This document shows, in pieces, positions 31,603 to 39,384 of a DNA stretch of 64,000 nucleotides. Below the pieces are notes generated by a model. It ran no database searches, was not told where the DNA came from, and saw only the letters and a list, made by a program, of their open reading frames with translations. Location: contig JAJCKG010000002.1 in assembly GCA_020558355.1 (NCBI GenBank), positions 124,001 to 188,000 of the forward strand, in the 5' to 3' direction. The stretch's first letter is position 1, and every line of letters begins with the position of its first letter. The stretch is from a bacterium 210820-DFI.6.37. Its GTDB lineage: Bacteria; Bacillota; Clostridia; Peptostreptococcales; Anaerovoracaceae. Position numbers and translations under genes: made by a program.

Positions 31603-31866
31603 TTGCCCAAAGCAAGATTTACACGGCAGTGTAAATTAACGGGGGTGTGGGGGTGCTAAACCCACACAAATAAAAAAGTGTGTGTTTGTATGTATGTTGC
31701 GACAGTCGCAAGGCATTTATATAGTATAATAGTAGCGTAAAAGGTTAGGTTTTTAGCATTTTTTTACCTCCTTGTGTGTTATATATTTAATACATTGCAC
31801 TTTGCGCATAAAGCCGCTCTTATGGGCGGCTTTTGTGTTTGGACAAAAAGCGGAGGTGGAGCTACT
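31603..31866 (+). promoter_or_regulatory. Late-gene control region with palindromes, -10 box and leader terminator
   Basis: No gene. It holds three inverted repeats and a promoter element: TTTACAC-GGCA-GTGTAAA (31618-31635); GTGTGGG/CCCACAC (31645-31667); the perfect palindrome TTGCGAC-A-GTCGCAA (31697-31711), centred where a -35 box should be; and TATAAT at 31725-31730. There is no good -35, so activation by the ArpU-like protein is likely. About 75 bases after the predicted start lies a hairpin AAAGCCGC/GCGGCTTT with T run (31810-31834), then the terS ribosome site. Confidence 0.6.
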
Positions 31867-32664
31867 ATGGCAAAAAATTATGAAAAGGCGTATAAAGACA
31901 GGCAAAAAGGGATGTCTTACAAGGATATAGCGGCTAAATATAATGTCTCCATAAACACTGTAAAAAGTTGGAAGACAAAGCAGTGGGCGAGAATAGAGCA
32001 AGAGGCACACAAAAACACACAAAAAGACACACACTCTATAGGCTCCAAACAGGCGGATGTGATTATACAGGAGGCCGGGGCTAAAATAGATGGCAGAGGA
32101 CAAAACGCGAAGCAGGACAGCCAGAACATAAAGGCGCTAAAGGAGCTCGTGCAGTACAAAAAAGCGACTACGCCACCCGCCTATAGCTTTAAGGACACCG
32201 GAAAAATGATACAGCGTATAGGCGAGTATTTTCAACGGCAGGACGAATCGGAGCTGCCTTATACACGGGCAGGACTAATCCTGGCGTTAGGCATATGCAG
32301 AGACACCTATAACAGATACCTCAGGGGAGACATGGACTATCTGCTGGAAGAGCATATTACCATTAACTCTATAGATATGGATAACTGCGACAAAATCAAG
32401 TTGGAAGATCATACGGAAATCGCAATTGACGCGGCGGGAAATCCGCTTATTTCCTTCTCTCGGATTTTAGAAAAAGCGGCTCTAAGGCTGGAAGAACAGG
32501 CGGAATCCAGGCTTTACAAGAGCGCAAGACCGGGCGACATTTTTACAATGAAACAATATGGCTGGACAGATGAAAGATCGCCGGGAACGGTAAACAACAC
32601 GCTTGTAATAGCCACGGCAGAGGAAAGCGACAGGGCTTTAAAGATGCTGTACGGAGGGAAGTAA
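31867..32664 (+). CDS. terS: Terminase small subunit
   Basis: 265 residues from ATG 31867 (GGAGGTGG upstream). The N-terminal HTH 'KDRQKGMSYKDIAAKYNVSINTVKSWKTKQW' is characteristic of phage terminase small subunits, which recognise the packaging site. A long polar linker (about 55-110) and a helical C-terminal domain ('AGLILALGICRDTYNRYLRGDMDYLLEE') follow. It is separated from the large subunit by 644 bases holding a tRNA, which is unusual; most phages have them adjacent. Confidence 0.82.
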   Translation: MAKNYEKAYKDRQKGMSYKDIAAKYNVSINTVKSWKTKQWARIEQEAHKNTQKDTHSIGSKQADVIIQEAGAKIDGRGQNAKQDSQNIKALKELVQYKKATTPPAYSFKDTGKMIQRIGEYFQRQDESELPYTRAGLILALGICRDTYNRYLRGDMDYLLEEHITINSIDMDNCDKIKLEDHTEIAIDAAGNPLISFSRILEKAALRLEEQAESRLYKSARPGDIFTMKQYGWTDERSPGTVNNTLVIATAEESDRALKMLYGGK

Positions 32665-33096
32665 CTATTCCCTTAATTTTGTTTTTCGGAATAGTTAGCA
32701 AAGAATCCAGTGTTTCCAACGGTTCCAGCAGGTCTGGCGAAACGAAGCATTCAGAGCATACATTATAATCATGCGTATGTATGCATAATATTTAGTAAAA
32801 GTATCATGTTTTCCCGGGATAATACCTGGACCAGCGTATATTCCATGCATACCTGTCTCCCTCCCCCACCCACGCCGGGCAGGCAGGGTAGGAAAGAGAG
32901 TAAGAAGAGAGTTGGAAGGTGGACAGCAATCCTATCTCATGCTTCTCTGTTGGCAAGGCAACGCGCGGGGTCCGGCCCCGCATCGGGGGGAGGGGAAATA
33001 TATATGTGTGTGTGTGTGGGGTACCGCGTGAATGACCACACCCCAAAAGAGGGCTCCCATGTCTAAATAGAGGGCCACACACAAATTAATTGATAT
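32662..33096. other. Non-coding stretch between terS and tRNA-Ile
   Basis: 435 bases without a credible gene: a 118-codon frame at 32710 and a 92-codon frame on the other strand have no ribosome site and odd composition. It holds a perfect 10-bp inverted repeat TAACTATTCC/GGAATAGTTA (32662-32697), with the terS stop inside its first arm; a GC-rich hairpin GCGGGG/CCCCGC near 32967-32983; and a (GT)n run near 33005. Possible packaging (cos/pac) site or structured RNA. A further 137 bases after the tRNA also lack a gene and contain CCGATTG/CAATCGG (33202-33221). Confidence 0.55.
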
Positions 33097-33168
33097 ACAG
33101 GATTAGCACACTGGTTAGTGCGTGCGTCTTATAAGCGTGTGAAGGTGGTTCGATTCCACCATCCTGTA
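33097..33168 (+). tRNA. tRNA-Ile (anticodon UAU), phage-encoded
   Basis: Acceptor ACAGGAT/ATCCTGT, discriminator A, CCA encoded (33169-33171). D-stem GCAC/GTGC with GG in the loop, T-arm GGTGG-TTCGATT-CCACC. The anticodon stem TGCGT/GCGTG is rich in G-U pairs; loop CTTATAA gives anticodon UAU, reading AUA. Most bacteria read AUA with a lysidine-modified CAU tRNA instead. AUA is visibly common in the prophage genes and rarer in the flanking chromosome. Confidence 0.85.
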
Positions 33169-33308
33169 CCATCGGACCATGCGAGCCATGTGTCCAAGTT
33201 GCCGATTGTTGGCGCAATCGGTATTGTTAATTATATTGACGCTGACCTGAGCAAGTCGGAAAACTGCTCTTCCTTCCTGAGAGCGGGATTATTTTTATTG
33301 GAGGACAT

Positions 33309-34802
33309 ATGCCGAAGCTGACACCACAAGAAGTCTATCTAAAGAAGGTGCAGACGGACTATAAGGCGTATTGCTTTCATGTCCACAACCACGGGCTGGA
33401 CGCTCCCGCGTGGATTCCGAGTAGATTTCACACGTTTCTTTGTGACACCATACAGGACTTTGTAGAGGAAGAAACGGACAAGGCGTTTGAAATCTTAATT
33501 ATCAATACCCCGCCGCAGCATGGCAAGTCCACAACCGTAACCGAAACATATCCAGCCTTCTTTTTAAGCCGAAACCCAACGAAGAAAGCCATAATCATTT
33601 CCTATGGGGACGATCTAGCGGAACGTTTTGGCAAGCGAAACCTTGAAAAAATCCGAAGCTATGGAAACCTGTTTGGCGTATCATTGAACAAGAAGAAATC
33701 CACGGCGAGAGAGTTTGAGCTATCCAATGAAAAGGGGAGGATGATTTCAAAAGGGCTTGGCGCGGGTATTACCGGGCATTCTGGCGATCTAATCCTCATT
33801 GACGACCCAATTAAAAACCGTACAGAGGCGGATTCCGAAACGACACGCAATCGGGTTTGGGGAGAGTTTGAGGACACGGTAAAGTCCAGAACTTCCGCCG
33901 GGGCGAAAATCGTTTTAATCATGACCAGATGGCATGAGGATGATTTAGCCGGCCGAATCATGAAAGAGTTTGAGGACCGCACCACGATCATCAACCTTCC
34001 TTGCGAAGCGGAAGAAAATGACCTGTTAGGGCGTGAGCGAGGACAAGCGCTTTGCCCCGAAATTGGAAAAGGCGATAATTGGCTGAAGGATTTTAAGCGG
34101 ACCTTTACGTCAGAACAAGGCGTCCGAAGCTGGAACGCCCTGTATCAGGGAAGGCCGTCTTCCGCGGAGGGCAACATTATCAAGCGTGAGTGGTGGAAAT
34201 ACTACTCTTATAAGGATTACGCGGAGGGGCGACTGATTTTTGACAATATGCTTATGAGTGTGGACGCTACTTTTAAAGACCAGGAAAAGAACGACTTTGT
34301 GGCAATTGAGGTTTGGGGAAAAAAAAGAGCGGATAAGTACTTAGTCGATCTGATAAACGAACATTTAGACTTTCCCAATACGGTAAGGGCAATTCTGGGA
34401 ATGAAAGCCATGCACCCCTTTGTGGGCGCTATTTTAGTTGAGGATAAAGCCAACGGTTCGGCGATTATACAGGTAATGCGATCTCAAATACCGGGAATTA
34501 TAGCGGTTGAGCCAATTGGAGGGAAAGAGGCGCGTGTAAATTCCGTTTCCCCCGCGATTGAGAGCGGAAATTGCTACCTTCCCAATGATAGAGCTTTTAC
34601 GGGGATGTTTGTTGACCAGTGCGCGTCATTTCCGAACGGAAAAAATGACGATATGGTGGACAGTATGTCGCAGGCTCTGGCAAGACTGATCTTCATAAGC
34701 GCGAAAGGCAAGATTCCTCAAAAGCCGAAAGGTGATTGGGACTTTGCTACAAAGCCAAAACGGGTAGGAACTGGAAAAGGAGAGAAAATTCATGTTATAT
34801 AG
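33309..34802 (+). CDS. terL: Terminase large subunit
   Basis: 497 residues. ATPase: Walker A-like 'TPPQHGKST' (67-75), Walker B 'LILIDDP' (161-167), coupling motif 'MTRWHEDDLAGR' (205-216). The nuclease (RNase H-like) domain starts with 'MSVDATFKD' (Asp319 metal ligand), has 'GAILVEDKANGSAI' and ends 'NDDMVDSMSQAL'. It packages DNA into the procapsid through the portal at 35031. RBS GGAGG precedes ATG. It overlaps the next gene by 11 bases. Confidence 0.96.
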   Translation: MPKLTPQEVYLKKVQTDYKAYCFHVHNHGLDAPAWIPSRFHTFLCDTIQDFVEEETDKAFEILIINTPPQHGKSTTVTETYPAFFLSRNPTKKAIIISYGDDLAERFGKRNLEKIRSYGNLFGVSLNKKKSTAREFELSNEKGRMISKGLGAGITGHSGDLILIDDPIKNRTEADSETTRNRVWGEFEDTVKSRTSAGAKIVLIMTRWHEDDLAGRIMKEFEDRTTIINLPCEAEENDLLGRERGQALCPEIGKGDNWLKDFKRTFTSEQGVRSWNALYQGRPSSAEGNIIKREWWKYYSYKDYAEGRLIFDNMLMSVDATFKDQEKNDFVAIEVWGKKRADKYLVDLINEHLDFPNTVRAILGMKAMHPFVGAILVEDKANGSAIIQVMRSQIPGIIAVEPIGGKEARVNSVSPAIESGNCYLPNDRAFTGMFVDQCASFPNGKNDDMVDSMSQALARLIFISAKGKIPQKPKGDWDFATKPKRVGTGKGEKIHVI

Positions 34803-35034
34803 CTTGTTAATAGCGACAATCGCGCTGGCGGTGGCTATCCCGCCTTTGTGCCTGCTTTCTTTCCGATGGGGGTTTAGGTATGGAAACGATGGAAAAACAG
34901 CGGCGGAGACAAAAATAAAGCCTAAAAGTTTATCAAGACCCCGAAAAGAGAGCAAAGAAATGAAAAGAAACCGGGCAATTCTTGAAAATATTGAAAATTA
35001 CAGCGGGGATGGGAGTAACCAGAAAAAACTATGA
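34792..35034 (+). CDS. Small membrane protein between terminase and portal
   Basis: 80 residues, overlapping terL by 11 bases and the portal gene by four. N-terminal hydrophobic helix ('LYSLLIATIALAVAIPPLCLLSF'), then a basic, Ser/Lys-rich cytosolic tail. Placement inside the packaging block suggests a head-assembly or membrane-docking role; no family is recognised. Confidence 0.65.
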   Translation: MLYSLLIATIALAVAIPPLCLLSFRWGFRYGNDGKTAAETKIKPKSLSRPRKESKEMKRNRAILENIENYSGDGSNQKKL

Positions 35035-36638
35035 TGGAATGTTGTGATATTTGGAGAAAATATGAGCGCTGCAAGGATTACATACTAAGGAAGCGGCTTG
35101 TTGCAAATACAAATAAATATTGGGACTTTTATCTTGGGAATCAGTGGGTCGGCATTGAATCTGGCGGAGAAGAGCTTCCGTACATGAACTTCATAAAACC
35201 CGTTGTGAAGCATAAAGTCTCAACGGTATGCCAAAACAATACCGTTGTAAACTATTCTGACGCGATGGGCAAGGAAGAGATGGCGGAAGTCTATAAGACA
35301 CTGGGAAGGATTTTTGCCGCTTGTTGGGAAAAAGCTGAAATGGATTCTAATGTGTGGAGAATTGTGAAAGAAGGGGCTATTCAGGGTGATTCTTACGCCT
35401 TTTTCGGCACAAAAGACGTACGGGATATGCAGGTCCTGTCTAATATGTCTGTCATTTTAGCGGATGAACAGAACCCGAATATACAGGAACAGCCGTTTAT
35501 TATTATCCGTGAGAGGATTCCGGTAAAAAGGATTAAAGAAATCGCGAGACGGAACGGCGTCGAACCATCGGATATAGAGACGATTCGACCGGATGAAGAT
35601 ACGGACTACCTGATAAATAACAAAGATGATGTAGAGCATAAAGGAGACGATGGGAAAGCCACGTCTCTTCTTTATTTGGAGAAGATCAACGGGATTGTTC
35701 ATGTGGCGAAGTGTACAGAAAACTGCGTTTATCAGGAGTTGAGACCTTTGGCTGGAGAACTGAACGGAGAACCCGCCCGGGGCCTGACCATGTATCCCAT
35801 TGTAAATTTCATTTGGGAAGATTGCCCCAATAGCGCGAGAGGGCAGGGAGAGGTTAAAGACCTGCTCGCGAACCAAATTGAAGTAAATAAAACAATCGCG
35901 CGCATTAGCATGAGTGTAAAAATGGCCGCCTTTCCACGAATTGCCTATGACAAAACAGCGATTCAAAATCCAGACGATTTAGACAAGGTGGGGGCCGCTA
36001 TCGAAATGAACAGCGGAGGCGCGCAATCTGTAAGCCAACTGATTTCATACTTGAACCCGGCGACAATGTCCTCAGACGCGAGGGTATTTTTAAACGACCT
36101 TATGACACAGACCAGAGAACTTGCCGGCGCGTCTGATACAGCGTTGGGGCAAATTGACGACCCTACCCGTGTAGCGGCGTCCGCGGTTATTGCTATAAAT
36201 GACCAGGCTACACGCTCATTAAACGAGCAGGTATCCAAAGTAAAGAAACTCACAGAAGATTTCGCGAAGCTCTGGCCTGAAATATGGTTTACCTATAATC
36301 CCAACGGCATGACGGTTTCACAGGAGGTTGATGGTGTTACGATGCCGCTTACCATTACGAAAGACCAGATTGACCAGATTACCCCTGAAATCCGAATTGA
36401 TGTGTCTCAGGATAACCCGTGGTCTAAAAACGCCGAACAACAGGCGGCGGATAGCTTGCTGGAAAAACAGCATATAACCTTTGAGGAATATGTTGAGCTG
36501 GTGCCTGATAATGGACCAGTGCCAAAAGCAAAGCTGCAAAAAGTATTGAAAAAGAGGGAGGCCACGCAACAGCAAATGGCGTGGGAGGCATCCCAAGAAA
36601 TACCGCCGGAAGGAGGGGATTTAAATGAATTGTCCTAA
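35031..36638 (+). CDS. Portal protein (P22-like)
   Basis: 535 residues. The N-terminal pattern 'NKYWDFYLGNQWVGIESGGEELPYMNFIKPVVKHKVSTVCQN' and the middle 'REAR'-less helical part with 'ANQIEVNKTIARISMSVKMAAFPRI' and 'TRELAGASDTALGQIDDPTRVAASAVIAI' are those of podovirus portals, the 12-fold ring through which DNA enters and leaves. The C-terminal 'ITFEEYVELVPDNGPVPKAKLQKVLKKREATQQQM' is a helical barrel-like tail. It follows the membrane protein with ATGATGG overlap. Confidence 0.9.
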   Translation: MMECCDIWRKYERCKDYILRKRLVANTNKYWDFYLGNQWVGIESGGEELPYMNFIKPVVKHKVSTVCQNNTVVNYSDAMGKEEMAEVYKTLGRIFAACWEKAEMDSNVWRIVKEGAIQGDSYAFFGTKDVRDMQVLSNMSVILADEQNPNIQEQPFIIIRERIPVKRIKEIARRNGVEPSDIETIRPDEDTDYLINNKDDVEHKGDDGKATSLLYLEKINGIVHVAKCTENCVYQELRPLAGELNGEPARGLTMYPIVNFIWEDCPNSARGQGEVKDLLANQIEVNKTIARISMSVKMAAFPRIAYDKTAIQNPDDLDKVGAAIEMNSGGAQSVSQLISYLNPATMSSDARVFLNDLMTQTRELAGASDTALGQIDDPTRVAASAVIAINDQATRSLNEQVSKVKKLTEDFAKLWPEIWFTYNPNGMTVSQEVDGVTMPLTITKDQIDQITPEIRIDVSQDNPWSKNAEQQAADSLLEKQHITFEEYVELVPDNGPVPKAKLQKVLKKREATQQQMAWEASQEIPPEGGDLNELS

Positions 36639-36792
36639 ATGTGGACATGAGGTTCTTTTAGATCATGTGGTCGAAAAAGAAGGCGTGAAATCTTTCTATT
36701 ACGCCTGCGTCAATCCAAGATGCGGCGAAAAAGGAAAGGCTTTCAAGCCTACCGGGGAAACAACAAAATCAACAATCCAAGTAGCTGAATAG
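36625..36792 (+). CDS. Small zinc-ribbon protein
   Basis: 55 residues, ATG 36625 with GGAGGGG upstream, overlapping the portal end by 14 bases. 'CPKC' at residues 3-6 and a second pair, Cys28 and Cys33, around 'YYACVNPRCGEKGKAF' form a zinc ribbon of transcription-factor style. Its stop codon lies in the loop and stem of the terminator at 36780-36805. Function unknown; similar small ribbons are found in phage head operons. Confidence 0.65.
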   Translation: MNCPKCGHEVLLDHVVEKEGVKSFYYACVNPRCGEKGKAFKPTGETTKSTIQVAE

Positions 36793-36805
36793 CTGCTTTT
36801 TTTTT
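36780..36805 (+). terminator. Intrinsic terminator between portal and scaffold genes
   Basis: Seven pairs AGTAGCT/AGCTGCT (one G-U), loop GAAT, then nine Ts. The zinc-ribbon stop codon TAG is at 36790-36792, inside the hairpin. Confidence 0.8.
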
Positions 36806-36824
36806 ATGAAAAGGAGAGTAAACA

Positions 36825-37556
36825 ATGAGTGAAGAAATGAGTGGAGTTATTGAAACAGGTGCAGAAGAGCAGGAGGTCACCGAACCTGCCGAAACTCAGG
36901 AAACAGGCGCGGAAGAGCAGGAGGTCGCCGAACCTGCCGACAGCAAGGAAGAGGACACCGCCGGGGAAGAACCGGAAAGCGGCAAAACTGATCAAGACGC
37001 GGCCTTTGCGGAGCTGCGGAGGGAAAAGGAAGCCGCGGAAAGAGAAGCTGCGGAACTGAGGGACAAGGTTGCGAGAACGGAAGCGATTCTTGCGAGAGCA
37101 TCAGACGCCGAAGACCCGGAGCTGGAACTTGCGGCGCAGGTTTTAGGCGTTGACCCTGACGAACTTGCGGCAGAAGTAGAAACTCAGCTTGAGGATGAAC
37201 GTATCATGGCGGAAATGAGTTCCGCGCAGAAAGAGCTTACACGTCTGAAAGCTGAACAGGCAATGGAAAGAGACCTCTTAGAAATCAGGAAGGTTGACCC
37301 CAACGTAAAAGACCTCAATGAGTTAGGAGAGCATTTCTTAAAATGCATTACCGCGGGAATGAGCGCCACAGACGCTTACTATGCTTCCAAATATGTAAAG
37401 GAAAAAACCACGGTGTCACCACCTGCCGAAATTGGAAAGGTGGATCAGTCTGAGGTTGAAAAAGATTTCTTTACAAAGGAAGAGGTCGAGGCCATGTCAC
37501 CAAAAGAAGTTGAGAAAAACTTAGACAAAATTGAAAAGTCACAGATGAAATGGTAA
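36825..37556 (+). CDS. Scaffolding protein
   Basis: 243 residues, almost wholly acidic and helical, as expected of a procapsid scaffold that is expelled or degraded. The N-terminus carries a tandem duplication of 'TGAEEQEV(T/A)EPA', visible as a DNA repeat. A coiled coil ('ELRREKEAAEREAAELRDKVARTEAILARA') and a basic-ended C-terminus ('PKEVEKNLDKIEKSQMKW'), the typical coat-binding end, follow. It lies directly before the major coat gene. Confidence 0.88.
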   Translation: MSEEMSGVIETGAEEQEVTEPAETQETGAEEQEVAEPADSKEEDTAGEEPESGKTDQDAAFAELRREKEAAEREAAELRDKVARTEAILARASDAEDPELELAAQVLGVDPDELAAEVETQLEDERIMAEMSSAQKELTRLKAEQAMERDLLEIRKVDPNVKDLNELGEHFLKCITAGMSATDAYYASKYVKEKTTVSPPAEIGKVDQSEVEKDFFTKEEVEAMSPKEVEKNLDKIEKSQMKW

Positions 37557-37568
37557 AGGAGAGACGAT

Positions 37569-38396
37569 ATGAGCATTAGAAATTTTGTGCCTCTTGTGTG
37601 GGCTAAGCAGTTTGAGAGAGAGCTTGAGAGAGAGCTTGTGTTTAAAGAGGACTGCAACACAAAATACGAAGGAACCGTAAAGAATGTTGGTGATTCTGTT
37701 AAAATTCTTACACCTGGAAAACCGTCTGTAAGAACATTCTCGGATGGGAAGCTGCATACACTTGAGGACCCTGAAAAGGTAACTGGTACTTCTATCACAA
37801 TGCCACTCAATATGGTAACGGACTATCATTTCGCGGTGGATGATTTGGACAAGCGGCAGGCGGAAGGCTCCGTAAAGGATGTGTATATGTCTGAATCGAC
37901 ACAGGTTGTCGGCAATGAAATTGATTCTTATATTGCGAAATTCGCGTCTGATAAGAACACTTTACAGGAGAAACCAACAGCCGCGATAACGGCGGATGGT
38001 ATTCTTGATTTAATAAACGCGTGCGCCACAAAGCTGTATGAGAATGATGTAAAGCTCAATACAGAACTGGTACTTACTGGAACGCCGAAGTTTATTGAAA
38101 TTCTTAGAAAGGCGTACGAAAAGCTGGACACCAACAACAGTGAAATGCTGAAAAACGGAAGGGTCGGGAGATACCATAGTATTACGGTAAAAATGTCCAA
38201 CAATGTATATAATGATGGAACCTATGAGTACATCATGCTTAGAACAAAAAGAGCCCTTGCCTTTGTGAATCAGGTTACTCATTCTGAAGCGTATAGACCA
38301 GAAAGAGAGTTCGAGGACGCGGTAAAGGGATTTGTCGTATATGGTGGAAAGTGGGTAAGACCAAAAGAGAATGTAACCCTTGTGGTGAAATATTAA
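37569..38396 (+). CDS. Major coat (capsid) protein
   Basis: 275 residues. N-terminal 'NFVPLVWAKQFERELERELVF', then 'VKNVGDSVKILTPGKPSVRTF', and a C-terminal 'VYGGKWVRPKENVTLVVKY' follow the HK97-fold coat proteins of Firmicutes short-tailed and P22-like phages, where 'W--Q--EL' starts the N-arm. Its position after the scaffold and upstream of a perfect terminator fits the most highly expressed head gene. No protease domain is adjacent, so no cleaved propeptide is expected. Confidence 0.9.
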   Translation: MSIRNFVPLVWAKQFERELERELVFKEDCNTKYEGTVKNVGDSVKILTPGKPSVRTFSDGKLHTLEDPEKVTGTSITMPLNMVTDYHFAVDDLDKRQAEGSVKDVYMSESTQVVGNEIDSYIAKFASDKNTLQEKPTAAITADGILDLINACATKLYENDVKLNTELVLTGTPKFIEILRKAYEKLDTNNSEMLKNGRVGRYHSITVKMSNNVYNDGTYEYIMLRTKRALAFVNQVTHSEAYRPEREFEDAVKGFVVYGGKWVRPKENVTLVVKY

Positions 38397-38409
38397 GGAG
38401 GTGGAATAG

Positions 38410-38760
38410 ATGGCTAATGTAAATGTAACAGTTATAAAAACCCTTGAACCCAATGTAGCTTCTGAGGGATTTACTTTCACCGCCGCGGCGGCAAGTGACA
38501 ACATTCTGGTCCCATTGGAGGGAAAAGACGAACAGACTACATTCATTGTAACCGCTACAGCGGCGTGTAACCTGACCATTAAGGCGGGGGACAGTTTGCA
38601 GGGAGTGAACGATGAAATAATTGCGATTACAGCGGGAAAATATCATGTCTTTTCTCTTGATTCTGGACGGTTTAAGAATATCCGGGGCGAGAATGCGGAG
38701 AAAGTTGTGATAGTGCCAAGCGCGGCTTGCAGTATTGCGGTGGTTGAAACTAGGGTTTAA
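38410..38760 (+). CDS. Putative head decoration or stabilising protein
   Basis: 116 residues immediately after coat, RBS AAGGAGG. It is Ala/Thr/Val-rich and beta-patterned ('FTAAAASDNILVPLEGKDEQTTFIVTATAACNLTIKAGDSLQG'), with two cysteines. Small all-beta proteins in this position decorate the capsid. The terminator 38764-38789 starts four bases after its stop, so it is co-expressed with coat. Confidence 0.65.
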   Translation: MANVNVTVIKTLEPNVASEGFTFTAAAASDNILVPLEGKDEQTTFIVTATAACNLTIKAGDSLQGVNDEIIAITAGKYHVFSLDSGRFKNIRGENAEKVVIVPSAACSIAVVETRV

Positions 38761-38763
38761 TGC

Positions 38764-38789
38764 ATGGGGCGGGAAACCGCCCCATTTTT
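38764..38789 (+). terminator. Strong terminator after coat and decoration genes
   Basis: Perfect nine-pair stem ATGGGGCGG/CCGCCCCAT closed by a GAAA tetraloop, then five Ts. It lies two bases before the next gene's ribosome site (GGAG 38791). Confidence 0.9.
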
Positions 38790-38799
38790 AGGAGCAATT

Positions 38800-39384
38800 A
38801 TGAACTGGGGAGAATTAAAAAATGAAGTGAAAGATCTCGGTTTTGAGGAAATGGAAGCATTGGTGGAATATAAGGATATCCTTGTGTCCGCCACAAACCG
38901 AGCTATGTATATTATTAACTCTACCGTGCTCCCTATGACGTCCCGGTATGATTTCATGCAGGATGGAAGTGAGCCGGGAATCAAGAAATACGACATGATT
39001 GAGCTTACAAAAGAAGGCGGGAGCAGGAAGTTCCTTTCTTTCGCTGATACGCCAGTCAAAATTCACAATGAAACCTATGAAACATTCAATGACTTTGACA
39101 TTGAAGAGGGGCATATTGTTGTGATGGATGGCTCTTGTGTTGGAAATTTCTCTGTTTTTTATAAGCGAATTCCAAGTAGGGTATCTGAGAATACTACGGA
39201 TGATACGGAACTGGACGTTGACGCGAGGATTGAACCGGCATTGCCATTATTGGTGGCGCATTATGTGTGGCTTGATGATGATGAAAGAAAGGCAACTCAA
39301 TACTATAATGAGTACGATGCCCTAAAAACGGACATATTGACGGAAACAACACTTATTCGGGCAAAGATAAGGGGTGGGTTTTAA
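38800..39384 (+). CDS. Head-tail connector (gp4/gp6-like)
   Basis: 194 residues from ATG 38800; an in-frame ATG at 38764 lies inside the terminator hairpin and is rejected. N-terminal helices ('WGELKNEVKDLGFEEMEALVEYKDILVSATNRAMYIINSTVLPM') and an acidic C-terminal helix ('LPLLVAHYVWLDDDERKATQYYNEYDALKTDIL') are the pattern of ring-forming adaptor proteins bound to the portal. Stop and next start share one base (TAATG). Confidence 0.75.
   Translation: MNWGELKNEVKDLGFEEMEALVEYKDILVSATNRAMYIINSTVLPMTSRYDFMQDGSEPGIKKYDMIELTKEGGSRKFLSFADTPVKIHNETYETFNDFDIEEGHIVVMDGSCVGNFSVFYKRIPSRVSENTTDDTELDVDARIEPALPLLVAHYVWLDDDERKATQYYNEYDALKTDILTETTLIRAKIRGGF

Noticed and set aside
32710..33066. 118-codon frame between terS and terL
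   Set aside because: No ribosome site, Pro/Arg/Gly stretches from repeats, and an overlapping frame on the other strand of equal quality; treated as non-coding.
36856..36940. Tandem repeat in the scaffold gene as a separate mobile repeat
   Set aside because: It is in frame and encodes a duplicated acidic peptide; a simple internal duplication explains it.
38764..38799. Upstream start for the connector protein
   Set aside because: The first 12 codons would lie inside a perfect terminator hairpin, while ATG 38800 has its own GGAG.
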